Below, piece by piece: positions 34,501-47,413 of a DNA stretch of 64,000 nucleotides. Made by a program: the position numbers and the translations under genes. The notes below the pieces were generated by a model, which worked only from the letters and a program-made list of their open reading frames with translations, was not told the origin of the DNA and did no database searches. The stretch is taken from NCBI GenBank assembly GCA_024196135.1, contig JAMQCK010000009.1, forward strand, positions 1 to 64,000, read 5' to 3'. The stretch is from Pleurotus ostreatus/Saccharomyces cerevisiae fusant. Lineage: Eukaryota > Opisthokonta. The stretch's first letter is position 1. Every line of letters starts with the position of its first letter.

Positions 34501-36240
34501 CGAATCTTCAGACGATACCCGTTACAGAGATACCCTTCGGGAGCAACGCGATTCCCTGCTGCAGAAGCTTGTCGACTTTTCCTTCAGCAGTCAGTCGAAC
34601 ACGGTCGATGGTGTCAAGCGTGCTGTAAGTCACCCTTGCTGATTCAAACCAAATGCCTTCCTGATCACGCGTATATGCAGGCTTTCAAGCAAATGCTCAA
34701 CATTCACGTCCTTTTCGCGACTGGGCAGACGAGAGCGGCGGATGGTGCGGTGCTGCCACTTGCGTCCATACCTGTTACATTGGACGACGAGGTGCAGTAT
34801 CGATGTGCTGGATTCATCCAGGCGGAGGTCGAGCAATACGCGGAAAGCATGGGTCGCGGGCCAAAGCCCATCAACGATGACGGCTCGGACAGCGAAAGCG
34901 AGGAGGAAGACGAGGAAGACCGCAACGTTGTGCAAGGTATGCTCTCTAGTTGTACTTGGAGTGTGCCCTTGCTAACGTTATCTGCAGTCGACACGAAGTC
35001 TCGAGCCCAGCTGGAGAAGGAGTACGTCTTCGTGGACGTCATCACAACATACTTGCGCGCGATACGCGCAGGAGTCATCGACCTTCGGCACTGTGCCGTC
35101 CTGCTGGCGCACTACGGTCGTTTCGGCGCCAACGTCGATAGCTGCTCCAAGGTCGTATTGGACAGCCTGCGACAGGAGTGTCGCAGAGGCGGTGACACCG
35201 ACCTCGTCGTCAGCGTCATCACCGAGGCCATCCGAGAAGCCTTCGACCTGGTGCTCGGCGGATATGTCGCGGACGAGACGAACGCTCTCAGCCTGGCGAA
35301 GTTGCTAGCGACTGCGATGGTCATCCGCGGCGCGCAGCTTGCCGTCGTGCATAGCATGGACGTCGACCACATTGTGCAGATCCATACGGATCTGCTCGAC
35401 TGGATAGGCAAGCGTCTGGCGGGGTATCAGGCCAACAATAGCAGGCGACTCATGAAGAAGGCTTTGACTTTCTTCCGTGTGCTGACGCCTCTGGTCGTTG
35501 GTATCAAGCCTGAGGATGGTCTTCGCATGTACGTGTTTTTTGGCACGTATGCGTCATCGTGGTGACTGACAAACTTTACAGTAAGGCGCATATGGATCAA
35601 GTGCTGGCGGAGGCCAAAGTAGCCTCGACCTCAACAGCGAAGGAATGGGACGCGCATAAAGCATATGAGAAGCGTCTCGGTGTGTCAACAGCACGTCCAC
35701 GAGGTATGTTTCGTCGTTCGGGATTAATTGACGATGCTAACACGACATGCAGCAACTGGCAAGGGCCGCGGTCGCCCTCGCAAGGGCAAGAGTGCAGCCA
35801 CAGTGGTCACGGACGACGAAGGTCACACTACGGAGGAGGAAGCTGTCGTCGTTCAAAAGACCCCTACGCGCCCCCCAGCACGCGCACGCCCTCGTCGTGC
35901 TGCCGCCAAACGCAACGGCGCAGGCACCGACGCGGAAGCCTCACAGGCCGAACAGTCGGATGCCGAACCGGAAGCGTCGCCTGCACCGCGAGAAACGACG
36001 ACTCCTCGGGCGCGTAAGACGTACGGGAAGTCGACCAGAAAACGCGCCGCGAGGCATGCAAGCAATCCTCCTGCTGAGGAAGAGACAACGCCACGGGCCT
36101 CTCGCAAGAGAGGCAGATCCGTGGTCGAGGAGGAAGACGAGGATGGCGCCCATGAAGAGTCGGCGCCAGCCCAGTCGACGGAGGAGCCGCCTTCATCTCC
36201 GGGCGAAGTTCAGATTCGCAGGAAGCGCGTTCGGCGGTGA
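31508..36240 (+). CDS. SCC3: Cohesin subunit SCC3/STAG family
   Basis: Nuclear protein binding the cohesin ring and needed for sister-chromatid cohesion. The disordered N-terminus (MSDSTAPRRSKRDRKTTQLF, acidic DDEEEEEDYEG, basic KPKEPRPVKKPRTARAKG) is followed by a STAG domain (LPIFKKFRKSLSEFIERLIV, LQTWVVPMSSSQIRSFRHTATVLAM). The stromalin conservative domain reads VFVHRYRDLDPTIRAECIHA, LGVWFKKHPSTFLDTSYLRY and VGWVLSDNNHHVRLEAVRSL. Long HEAT-like helices follow. The C-terminus is basic/acidic and disordered, with an AT-hook-like GRGRPRKGK and a final QIRRKRVRR. About 12 short introns and roughly 1,300 residues. It looks complete. Confidence 0.93.
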
Positions 36241-36695
36241 AGGATGTCGAATGCTGTGGGACTGTTCCCGGTCTTGCCCAGGTTACTCTCTGCTTGATCC
36301 TGTACTTATTCATTCTGCTTTGCTCTCAAGTTGTTATCAAGTATGTATGCTTCATCCTTCCCTGATGGACTAAGTGTCCCTGGATTGTACCAAAGTATCA
36401 ACAGTATGATAAATTACGTCGTGCTTCATCAATGTCATGTCAGATAGATACATAGTGCAGAGGCCAGCGAAATGACAGAATGTGAGATTACGAGCCTTTC
36501 CAAGATAAATACAGTATGGACGGTGACTAAGGAAGTTCGAAGGGCGACTGTCGCAAGTACACCCTTCAGAACAGCTGGGAGAACCTCACGTCCGTCTCCT
36601 CAGCGGCCAGTAATGCTCGTAGAGGAACTGACCGCGAGCGAACCAAACGATCGTGCTTCCATATGGGTGCACCTGCATCAAGCTTGCGCTGCAGC
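36241..36695. other. Convergent intergenic region
   Basis: 455 bp between the 3' ends of SCC3 and the minus-strand coiled-coil gene. No gene is seen. Confidence 0.4.
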
Positions 36696-39600
36696 TCATG
36701 ACCTATAGCTCCGTCGGATAGCGCCTGCAGAAGAGTTAGTACGCATGAAGGGCAAATTGTAGGCTTTCTGACATACCCTTGGTCTTCGACTTGCAGTGGG
36801 CGACAGAGAAAATCGACCAGGAAGATGCGGCACCGGCGGAATACCGTCGTCGTCGGACGAATATCCGGACTTTGCCCCAAATGATCTAGTGCTCGTCCGG
36901 CTGCTACTCGAAGGGCGAAGCCCCGCTTTCGACACCCGCAGGCTGCTCTTCCGCGACGCAATCACCCTGCTCGACCGCCGACTTGACCCAGGTGTCGAGC
37001 CTTCCACCTTCACGCACATCTCGTCGAGCTCCTTGGCGACTGCGCTGGCATGCTGCCACGCCTCATCCCGCTCTGCCTCCAGTTCTTTAGCGCGTTCGCG
37101 CTCCCGATTGAGCTCCGCGCATCGGCGTTGGAAGCTGCCATTCAGTTTACGCAAGGCAACTGACAATGCACTGCTTTGGTGAGCTGCGAGGAGAGATCTG
37201 AGCTCGGCAATCCGTTCGTCGGTAGTGTGGAGGTCTTCGCATAGTTTATCCAGGCGTGCAGAGACGTTGCGCAACTCTTGGACATGCTGCGAGCCGGATC
37301 CTTGCGCTTCCGTGCTGCTGAACATCAAAGCCAACGAGGACAATGTCTGATCACGAGCGCGCTTCAGCGAGGCGAACTGTGCCATAATATCCGTACGCCG
37401 TTCCTCCAGCCTGCTTAGCTCGATCGGTATCTTGGTCTCTACATCTTCCGGACGAAGAAGACGGATCGATGACGCCTGCGCGGAATGTCGGATGGCCTGC
37501 GACACAGTCGATTGGAGCTGCTCGGACGTGAACACCAGCTTGGCGCCGTCCAACGTGTAAGCAGGCCACCTGCTAGACGGTGATCTGCTGACCGGGCTGT
37601 GGCGAACAGCGTCGCTCGCTTCTGCCGATGAGCGCAGGCGACGGCGTCGAGACCCGCCGCTGGGCAAGGTATCTGCACGACGCCGTATACTGGGCATTCG
37701 TGGTCCTGCCGGAAGCGGTGGCCGAACACGTACGCGACGAAAGGAACCTTCCGTAGACGCCGTAGATGGCAATGGTGGAGCCTCATCGGCGTTGTTAGGC
37801 AGTGGTCCGTCCTGGCTTGGCTGAACGTGACGGCTCTGTTCATCCTCCTCGTCCTGCGGAGGTTGGCAATCCCAGCACACAACATGGTACGGCGGTGGGG
37901 AGCCGAGAACAGACTGCCCAGAGGGTGACTCGCTCCGATAGCTGTGGTGATTGGACCGCGATCCATCGTGGAGAGCATACTCGGGTATGGCGCCTGGAGG
38001 GGCAGGGAGACTGCGTATAGCCGGGGTATCCGTCGATGCAGGGCTCTTTACATCCTCGCTATGAGTGGATCCACTGGGTGCTCGTGCGTGAGCTACAGTA
38101 GGCGTTGGTGCAGGCGCTACAGTAGGTGTTAGGGCAGGCGCCGTAGGAGGCGGCAGCTGCGAGGGTTGCAAAGGCAGAGTCGTCGACACAGGCGGTGGCG
38201 GAGGTGGGATTGAAGGCGGTGGCGGCGGTGAAGGGTAGGATGTCCCTAGCGAGGACGTAGAGCGCGAGCCGATCGTGATGCCCAGCTCTGGTCGAGGACG
38301 ACTTGGCGATCGCGCGCCCATTCCGCGTTGTACTACGGGGCTGTCTTGCGCTATTGGAGTTGCATGCACGGGCGACGCTGGCGCTGGCCGTGGACCAGAG
38401 GGAAGACGAGTGCGCGGGCTACCTATTCGAGGCGAAGTCACCGACGCATTGGAAACAGCAGGCCTGCGGATCAATGAGGGAATGCGCAGAGGAGCCGGGG
38501 CGGGCAGAACCCCATCTAGTCTCCGGGAGGGTTGTTCATGAGGCGCGGACGTGATGCTTGTCTCGATGTCCTGAACAGGACTTTGCTGCCGTTCCGGAGA
38601 ATGCGAGCGCGACTGGTCACTACTAACCACCTCTTCAGAGCGTCGGAATACAGGCAATGAGGGACTGAAGCCATGCAAATCTCCCGGCGCTCGAGGAGGA
38701 ACGACTACATCCTGGAACATGCTTGTCGCGGGCCGGTCATCATTGTCCTTGGCAGGCGACGCCGCAGGTGACACTTCTTGCGGGATCGAAGGAAGCGCCT
38801 TGTGAAGACCTGCGTGTCGAGTGGAGTGAGGTCCATCCCAGAAATCTCTGTACCCGGTCCCTCCATCAGCTGTAGCTGGCCGCGTTGAAGCCCTCCACTG
38901 TGTATCAACGCGAAGAGGCAGAGATCCGGGCGAGGTTCCAGGTCGGCTCTCGGTCGAGCTACTGCTGCTACGCCGAAACTCATTTCTTGAAGGTCGCACG
39001 GGTACATGCTGAGGCGAAGTCGGTACGGGCCGGGAAGGCGACTGCCCAACGCTTGAGGAACGAAGCCGCGCGCCCTCGCCAGAGGTACCGCCAGGCAAGG
39101 GCGGTGGCTTGGTAGTAGGTATTGGCGGCAGATGGCTGATAGTGGTCGAGCGCTTCCGCTGCTCAACAGCCATTGCTGGTGTTCCCGATTCGCTCGATGG
39201 TGCTAGGTTCGTTGGCTGAGCGTCTTGCCTCTCCTTCATGACACCCGCAACCGTGACCGACCGCTGACGAGCGGGGGCGGGTATGGACGGACTCCGACTC
39301 TGCATATTGACGCCAGGGTTTTGTGGAACCGACCCCGAGCGCATTAGCTGTAACGGAGTCGTCGGTGATCAGTATGGTGCATCTCCTGATGATGCGCGGA
39401 AGAAGACACACCTGGGAAGAGGTCGGCCGATCACTGATAGGGAGCAGCGAGGAAGTGCTGAGAACGCGACCGTGGCCTAACGCCATAGACTCGCGCTTGC
39501 GCTTCACGTCGAGGCGACCTGTCAGTTGTCAGTAAATTTCCGATACTTTTTGACTGGGAGACAGTGATATAGAAAGAAAAAGTGAGAAGGGACGGGGGAA

Positions 39601-41993
39601 GGAAAGGAAAAGTCTATCATAAACAGAAGCGTACTTAGACTCACCGTCCAAAGGTATCGCTGACGTCCCAAAGATCGGTGATATGATCCCAGAAGACACG
39701 GAGCCGCGAGGCGAAGACGGTCCCCTCGAAGACGACGCGGACTCCGCAGAGGTCGAGGAATGCGACTGCCTGCGGGGTAGATCTGGCGGGGAGTACCTGC
39801 GGGGTGAAATAGGAGGAAGCTGGAACGAATCGCGGGTCAGACGGTCCCGGTCACGCTCTCCGTCGAGTCCGTCGGCAACGCCAGAAGTAGCATTGTCTGC
39901 AGTCATAGGCGTGGCCACCTGCGACAACGACTTCAAGCTGAGCAGGGAGCCCTCCTCCGAGATGGGCGTGAACGTCGGTCGGAAGTCCATTCGTGCCACA
40001 ATCTCTGTGAAAGTCGGTTTCATGGGTACTAGCGCTGGCGGCTTTGTGCGAGACAGCGTCGGCGGTATAGCGTCTGAGGCAGATGAAGTTGACGGAGTTG
40101 AGTCCACTACGGCGTTTATTGCGCGGGCGTTGCTTTCGTCCTTCCCATTTGACTCCGATTCGCGACTGTCGACCTTGACCAAGGATGCACGAGTGACCGT
40201 AGCGCGCTGGACTGGCGGCGCGAACACGGTAGGACCGACGCCCTCGAAGGGTTGTCGTCCTCGCGTTTCCCTCGCCTCCGACAACGCGGGAGAGGGGGTT
40301 GACCGGCTGGCAGATCGATCTGGGCGCCTCGGCGACATGGGCGGTAGAGGCGTCGTTGACGGCGTCTCGTCCGTCCACGGGCTACGCGTTCCATGCGTAT
40401 CTTGACTGCCACGCCCGAACGACATTGTCGGCTCTTCCTCGCCAGACGCGTTCCCCGAGGGAGAAGACTGGCTATATGCACTGCTTGACGTTACCCCGCT
40501 TCGCTCGGAGGGAGATTTGCTGTCCTCTGAGTGCCTGCCGTTACTGCCTGCCGGATGTGCCCCGATGCTGCCTGGCGAGTTTGCCCCATCTACTGGCGAT
40601 GCAGCGCTACTCTGCCACGAGTCCGTCCTGCTCGTCCACGACTGCGTCCGACTGCTCAGCATCGACTGTGCCCTGCTGCTCCCCGCGTATGACGTCGGGG
40701 GCGATAGGATGCCAGAAATCTGCGAAAAGAGCAGCTCCGGATCTGGAGGCATAGGTGGCGCGGGAGGTACTTCCACACCGAGTGGTGAGGTCGCGAAGCG
40801 GCGGGGTGATATGAGTAGGGAGGTGTCGGCCGCTTCAGGCGATGCATTGTATCCACCGAGTCGTGAGGAGGTAGCAAGTGCAGATCTGGTTGAGGTCGAA
40901 GGTCCTGGAGGCAAGGTAGCGCGTTCAGCGAGAGAGGTAGCACGTCCAGGCGGTGATGCGGCAGGTGCTGACGACGATGTCGCTTGCGTCGCGCGCTGCA
41001 CCAGGTGAGGCGGGATCGTAGATCGAGGTGGCACAGCCGGGAGTGGTGATGTAGGAGGAGGAGATGGAACACTGGATGATGCAAGTGCAGCAGGCGCTGG
41101 GATCGCAGCTGGCAAAGGTGGCACAGGCGGGACTGGTGGCGCAACAAGTCCTGATGATGATCTCGAGTGTAACTGCCGCGAGTTGCCAGCGCCCAAGTCG
41201 CGGCGGCCAGCGCCAGAGTTGGCGACCCCTGTACGCCGTGAGTCCCCAACCAGCGGATGCTCGCCAGGTGCGAGGGTAGCCGAGTCGTGGCGCGTCAGGA
41301 CGCAAGAAGACGCACTTGCGTGCCGCTCGCTGTCCGACAAGGCGAAGGAGTTTGAGAAGAGGGCGCGCGCGAGGGTGATGCCAGACTTGACGGAGGCCTC
41401 GTCTTCAATAGGGGAGCTGGACGGAAGCAGAGTGGGTGCAGAGCGCGACATAGGTTCCGAGGTCTCATTCTTGTTCTCGCCGATCGAAGGGGGTATTCGG
41501 ATAGGGAGGGGAGAAGGCCTGTCGGGTTGCAGGTGAGGAGGTATATTGACGAAGTTCGATGCCTGCAGGAGGTTCTTAGCGCATATAACAGAGGGGAGAG
41601 CGGCGCACGCACCGTCATTGCTTCCAAGCTAGCGACTACTTCCTCCGATGTCGAGACCACCGACACCTCATCTTCGGTATTCCCCTCCTGCTCGGGCGCC
41701 CTCCTCTCATTCCAGAGATGATCTGGAAAGTGTTCCGCGAGAGGGCTATTCGAGAGATCGAGGCTAAGCTTTGCGACCGGTGACGACAGCATATGTGCTG
41801 TCTCCTGCGATCTCGAACTGCCCGCGCCCTCCGTCTCCCCACTCTCCCTGTCCTCATGCACCGTCAGCTCCGGAGCCGCATAAGGATGTCCGGACGACCC
41901 ATCGCGCTGGTGGGTGGCGAACGGCGATCGCGCGCTGCTCCCTTGGCCCTTCGCTCTCTTCTTCGGCCGATACGAGATGAGAGACGACAGCAT
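36696..41993 (-). CDS. Large Ser/Pro-rich protein with C-terminal coiled coil, unknown function
   Basis: Roughly 1,650 residues. Exons join cleanly: SLEAMT to ASNFVNIPPHLQPDRP across a 50-nt intron near 41612-41563, PLDG to RLDVKRKRESMALGHG near 39645-39505, and TSSQ to LMRSGSVPQNPG near 39410-39350. Most of the protein is disordered, with poly-Pro runs (PPVPPVPPLPA; PPPPPSIPPPPPPV) and many Ser-Pro and Arg-Ser sites. One ordered part near the C-terminus is a coiled coil (ELSRLEERRTDIMAQFASLK through AELNRERERAKELEAERDEA). The poly-Pro and coiled-coil make-up suggests a cortical or cytoskeletal scaffold, but that is inference. Met at 41993 is the first ATG; in-frame sequence just upstream (AAQELKEVRAS) hints at an earlier exon. 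Confidence 0.75.
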
Positions 41994-43077
41994 GCTCGCG
42001 CGCACTTCCTTCAGCTCCTGGGCCGCTCTGCGCGCGCAAGGGTGGTGGAAGCAGGAGCAAAGTCAGGACGAGTTCCCATCACAGTGAGTGCGTTGATACC
42101 TATGCGATGGGCATCAGCACCGTGAGTGAGGGCGGTTTGGACCGTGGGGTGGCCCGCAACAGATGTTTGATCGAAGCCGCCGTGTAGCGTGACGTGAGAC
42201 GCCGCCTCAGACTCTAGAGCGGGATAGGTCGGCGCAGCAGGGGAGGCAGTGGCGAGCGTTTTGGAGGAGAGGCGTCAAGCGAGCAGAGAGGTAGACTTGA
42301 GGGCAGAGACGTAATTTTCTGAGGACGCGTGGGTGTTAGCCGCACTCAACGAGATCAGACATGCGGGGCTAGTCGGCTTAGCAGCAAGATAGCACGCGGA
42401 ATCTTCGAGAGCAGAGGAACTGCATGCGCTAAGTTCAGTGCGCCCGCCGTCCGTCCAGGAAAGGTTCAAGAGCAACGATGACGGTCGAGAGAAGGACGTC
42501 GGACGGACAAATATTTGGTCGTTTGGGTTCGGCAAGTCCCGACGACATGGCCATAAAGCCATCGGAACTCCAGCCTTCGCTTGTCAACACGCCTCGCGCC
42601 GCATGTATTAACAACATTATATTGAGGACTTCTGTGTACGTACGCAGCATTCAACAAGGTGGTAATGTTCCAGAAGAGTAATAAGGATAGTAAGCAACGA
42701 ATTACTGGGCGTACCTAGCATAAGTACGTGCACGCGCGCGGCGAGCGCGTCAGCGATACAGGCAGGCAGCAGTCAGATAATAGACAGGTCGTTCAATGCA
42801 ATGCAGTCGAGTACATAGTCCGTTTTGCCCGCGCGCCCAGCAGCAACAAGTGTTGGCTGGCGCCACAGCCGGTCGTGGCGGGGTATGTACAGCCGGTCCC
42901 GTCAGCGCGCAGCGCCGGAAGCGTCTGGTCGCGGGTGCGCCGTGGGCCGCCCATCGGCGCTTTCCTGCGCTGGGGTTGCCACCGTAGTGTGGGTGATCAC
43001 TGTTGCGAAAGGAAGGTCGAAGATATGTGATCAAAAGTAGAAGAGGGAGGACGGGGCCCAATATTTCACCGTCAGCG
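41994..43077. other. Interval between two same-strand coiled-coil genes
   Basis: About 1.08 kb: promoter and 5' UTR of the larger gene, and 3' region of the next. The part 42600-42790 is less GC-rich. A hidden first exon of the larger gene may lie within about 42000-42200. No RNA gene is seen. Confidence 0.4.
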
Positions 43078-45206
43078 TCACCGGTCCTTGTCCTTGTCGA
43101 GCACCTGGGCGATCGAGGGGGAGCGGCCGGTCCGCAAGTTGGCTGCGTAGGCGGAGGCGGGGGTCGGCGTCGACGCGAGGCGCTGCGCGATGCGCGCCTG
43201 GCGGGCCTTCTCCTTCTCCTTTTCGCGCTCGCGCTCGCGGTCCTTTGCGCTCGAGACCTTCGTCATCGAGGGCGTGCGGAGGGGTATTGCCGATCTGCTG
43301 GATACGGCTTCGGGTATGGAGGATAGTCCTGGGGAAGAGGATGTGGTGGATTCGGCGCGGGTGCTGCGAGTGGTGCTGCGTGCTGCGCTCGACATGCTTG
43401 CGACGGACGCGCTTCTTGCGAGGGGCAGGCCGCTACCGCTACTCGGAGCCGCCTGCAGGTAGCTTGGCGGCTTCCGGTGCGTTCGTATACGGCCATGCAG
43501 GAAGGAAGTCGAAGTCGAAGACTCCGCGCCCGAGGCACCCGATGGCCCTTCCCAGGCCGAATCTGTACGAGCCTCCGTCCCAGAGGTCGCGTACGACTCC
43601 GCCCCCGAGTCGTTCTCTTCCTGTCGGACGCGCAATTTCTTGCTCGACAGGGAGGTCGGCGATGGAGACCGCGCTGTCGGCGATCGTGGCGTAGACGGAG
43701 TTCGCGGCGAGTCTGAGCTCGGCCCATTGACGATAACCCAAGTCAAACCCTTGATTTCCCTATCCTTTCGTGACACTTCACGCGTCAAAGACGACACCTT
43801 TTTCTCAAGGGCCGCCTTTTCCGTCGTGTGCGTGTCGATCACTTGGCGGAGGTGGTTGACCAGTTCGTCGTATCGTTTATTCTGCTTGATGAGTGCTTCG
43901 CGCAATTCTGCAGCTGAAGCGTTCTCGATGTCCAGGGTGTCCTGCGCGGGGAAGGGCTGATCGTGCGACAGCAGGAGGGGCTTGGGTCCAAAGTGGGGGG
44001 AAAGGGGGGAAGAGGGAGGGGATGTTGAAGGAGTGGATTGGGATTGGGATAAGGAGCTCGAATGTTGGGTGCCCAGCGTGCTGACGGTGTTTGTGCGCAC
44101 GCGATTGCTCGAATTTGTCGTGTTTGAGCTTGATGAGGATCTCGGTGACGATAGGGATGGCCCCGCGGATCCTGCGCGGCTTCTTGGGGGAAGCGGCAGC
44201 GGGATGTTCGGCGGGGGCGTCGAGCGCGGCAGAGTCAGCGCTGAACTACCTCGATGCCTGCGCGTCGTCGTCGTGATACTGCTCGACTCGTCCGCGGACA
44301 GCGCGGACCCCCAGGTGCGACGTTTGTAGTCGGTTGAATCACGTGACATGCTCCGATTGCTGGAGGGCGTCGCAGGGCTGGACTCAACGCCAGAGTCGGA
44401 GTAGTCGCCCGCGTCGCTGGGGCGCAGGCGCCGCTTCGCGCTCGCCCGGCGCACTGAGGACGTCTCTGGTTCCGTGAGCGTCCCCCCGCGCGACTGAAGA
44501 TCGTTGGACTGACGTGGTGTGACGGAGTCGTCTTCGGAGGCATGTGAGCCTGATCTGCTCGTCGTCGAGGGGCTGGGCGTGGGCGTGGGATAGCTCTCCT
44601 CGGCGGACGCGCGGGTGAATAGATCCTGGTATTCGTGGAGATTGTCGGGAGACAGGGAGACCGTGATAGATGGCTGCATGGCTTTCCTCTCCGCGGGCTT
44701 CGTACTGGGGCCGGGCAGGTCTGGCGGGGGCTCGTTCGACGGCTTGTCCTTCCTGTGCGTGCGCTTGGTGCTGAGGAGGTGGAGGATGCGTCTCGAGTGC
44801 GAGGGCTGCTCGTCGGGGTGCGTGTGGTGTAAAGATCGTGTGTCAATGCTGGTAGCAAGAGAGGGTCGTCTGCCGAACGCGTTAGTACACATACGCGCGG
44901 CGATCGACTACGCGTCACGCACCCTTCGCTGGTTGCGCCCACGTCTCTGTTCGCGCCTGCGCTGGAGAGATGACTGTCCGTGTCCGAGATGGCCTCGCCG
45001 GTCGACTTCTTGCGAGAGCGCGCAAAGAAGGACGGTATTCGGCTCCGCTTCGTCGACCACTCCGATTGAGGTTCGGACGGAACTGTCAATGTATTCTCCT
45101 GCGAATCCCGCGGCGCGGCAGTTGCAGATGGGTGGTTGCTGACGGACCCCGCGGAGGCTCGCGTGCGCAGGGCCTTCATAGAGGAGCTCGAGGCGAGAGG
45201 GGACAT
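43078..45206 (-). CDS. Ser/Thr-rich protein with central coiled coil, unknown function
   Basis: Two exons joined at GATSEG-RPSLATSIDTRS (intron about 44938-44885), about 690 residues, starting MSPLASSSSMKALRTRASAG. Basic, Ser-rich sequence with many Ser-Pro sites surrounds one coiled coil of about 75 residues (SAAELREALIKQNKRYDELV through EKKVSSLTREVSRKDREIKG). A second, very charged helix follows near the C-terminus (KDREREREKEKEKARQARIAQRL), ending QVLDKDKDR. No catalytic domain. Its composition resembles the neighbouring large gene on the same strand; no homology is claimed. It may be a cytoskeletal or signalling scaffold. Confidence 0.78.
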
Positions 45207-46191
45207 CGTGGGGGATCCTGTGGGGACGGTGAGGGAAGGAAAGACGGTGCGTGCCCTATGGGTATGCGGGAGGGAAATGTGAACTGTGACAAGACGCGCC
45301 GCTCGCGCGTCAACACGCGACAGACAACAATAAGAGAGGGGCTACGGGGTAGAGATTCGGGCGGCGGTCGAATCCGAACAACGGTGAACGTTGTTCATGC
45401 CGGATGACATGAAAATTGGACGGCCTTCTTGTAAGAACCTGACCGACCCGGCAGGACGATCCAGTACTGATCCCATCACTTTGACATGGAATTTGCATTT
45501 CTGAAACAATGGAGATCGTCCGAATGGGGACATCAACTTCAACTGCGCCCTCGGCCCGGGCGGGAAGCGGCAGTGGTCATCCTCCTCCTGGGTCCCGCCT
45601 CGAGCTCTATATCTCGCCCATAGCCTCCTAACCACACCCATCCCCCCTTCATATTGCTGCATTCCCCAGCATATGGACGGCTGCTGCGTACCTCGGTGCC
45701 CGTTCATCCCGTTGTGAAGGTCAAGCATGAACTCTCTTCTTGTTCCACGTGCCTGGCTGTAGGCGTTACCGCCTTTCCCGTATCGTATGGTCTAGCGCCC
45801 ACCCATTGTATTGCCTCGCCGTTGCGCTGCACGACGCCCCAAGCCTCGGTGCGCTCGTCGTCACCGTTCGTCGCCCCTCGGACGACTATCCGTCGGCATT
45901 CATGACGACCGCTCCCCCCAGTTGTGCTCGAAATTGCTACTCATTCGCGGGCACGCTGATGGAAGCGGCGGCGTGAGCAACAGTCAACAAGGACGAGAGG
46001 CTGTGAGTCACTTACGTCGCCTTCCCGTACCCGTGCTTCGTCACCCATACAGCCCGTGTCCACCGATGGCAGACACCCTCGCCGCCGCACACCACACTTC
46101 CCACTCGGCGTTCATCGATGGCCGCCACAGTTATGCAAGATAGTAAGTCTTCATGAAGCCCATGTGCGCTAACAATTGAGCAGTAATGAAC

Positions 46192-46251
46192 GCTGCCTTC
46201 GCGTATAGAGCGCAGCCTTCGCGTATAGAGCGCAGCCTTCGCGTACTGAAG
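46192..46251. repeat. 20-bp tandem repeat, about three copies
   Basis: Unit gccttcgcgtatagagcgca, perfect at 46195-46214 and 46215-46234, with a truncated third copy from 46235. Confidence 0.9.
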
Positions 46252-46930
46252 TGTACGCTACTGCTTGATTGATGTGATCTTTAGTCGGACTCAGTACGTC
46301 TCCGGTCCCTCTTTCGTTCGCGCCCTATAGGCTTTCCGTCGCGCCCCGATCATCCACAGGCGGACCTGGGGCGGACGATTGGTGTGAGTCACCTGGTTCG
46401 TCCTTGTCTGTACCCCCGTCCATGTCCTTCCATAATCCATCTCATCCCCACCGGTTAATCTCACGCCAGTCCCCGCGCAAGGCTTTCCTGGTTCATCCGA
46501 GCTCTTCTGATGCTTCCTTGTCCCCGCCGCTTCGACTCGCCCCCGCCGCTTGCCATCATCTCCCCGCCGCTTGCGACGCCAGATACCCGGTGGGTACATA
46601 ACGCGGACCCGGACTCCTGCGCAGATCTTGTGGATGACGCGTACACTCAGGGTTCTGCAGAAGACCTCAGATGCCGTGTTGACCGTCTGTTGGTGCCGTC
46701 TTGTCCGCCTGCTGTGCGGGCGAGTATTGCCTGAGTTCCGCGCCGCATGCGATTCGCTCATGTCCGTTCCATGCGTGCGATGCTTGCGCCGCCCGTGCGG
46801 TTTCGCCTGCTTCTCGTACGTGGATCTGGCAAAGAAGGACCCACGAAACCTTCGCCGTCAGCCGAAACCTTTTCCGTCAAGGGTCAATGGACGAGCTTGG
46901 CAAAGAGTTCCCAGTGGCTCTCAGGCAGAT

Positions 46931-47050
46931 GAAGCTTCTTTCCCAGCCAGGCTTTCCATGTTCTCGGTCAACAATGCTTCGTCCCAGTCACTTTGAAGCT
47001 TCCTTTCCAGTCAGCCTTCTATGTTCTCGGCCAGCTTGAAGCTTCTTATC
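46931..47050. repeat. Degenerate ~60-bp repeat
   Basis: The block gaagcttc-(t/c)tt-ccag-(c/t)cag-(g/c)ctt-(tc/ct)-atgttctcgg occurs at about 46931 and 46994, and a third copy starts with gaagcttctt near 47038. The palindromic AAGCTT lies at each unit start. Confidence 0.7.
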
Positions 47051-47306
47051 AGCTGCCACATGCAGAAGCTGAAGCTTCATCCTCTCTGGCAACTCGCCCT
47101 CTACCTGCCCTTCACATTCGATGGGTCCATTGCATCCGACACTTCCTCCCGCTTCGCATCGTACGACTAAAGCCAAGCTTGCTCAAGCCCTATCCGGAGT
47201 TGTGGCGGGCAGGGAGGGTCCACAAACAGGGCGTGTGTGAAGGTGTGAGGGCGCCAGGGTTTGAGGTCGTCTGCTCATTTCAACACCGGGCGCACATCGA
47301 GTGCTC

Positions 47307-47413
47307 GGGTATCTTCAGCCCGGCCAGCCTACGTATCTTCATCCCGGCGAAGGTATATTCACATCGGCGGGCATACATATCTTCACCCTACCCCGGCGAA
47401 CGTATCTTCAGCC
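47307..47413. repeat. Degenerate 20-27-bp repeat, about five copies
   Basis: Repeats of a cgtatcttca-cccggcgaa core with varying spacers: copies begin near 47307, 47332, 47352, 47374 and 47401. Confidence 0.75.

Noticed and set aside
45355..45400. tRNA-like T-arm (ggtcgaatcc)
   Set aside because: No matching acceptor stem, D-arm or anticodon arm could be folded around it.
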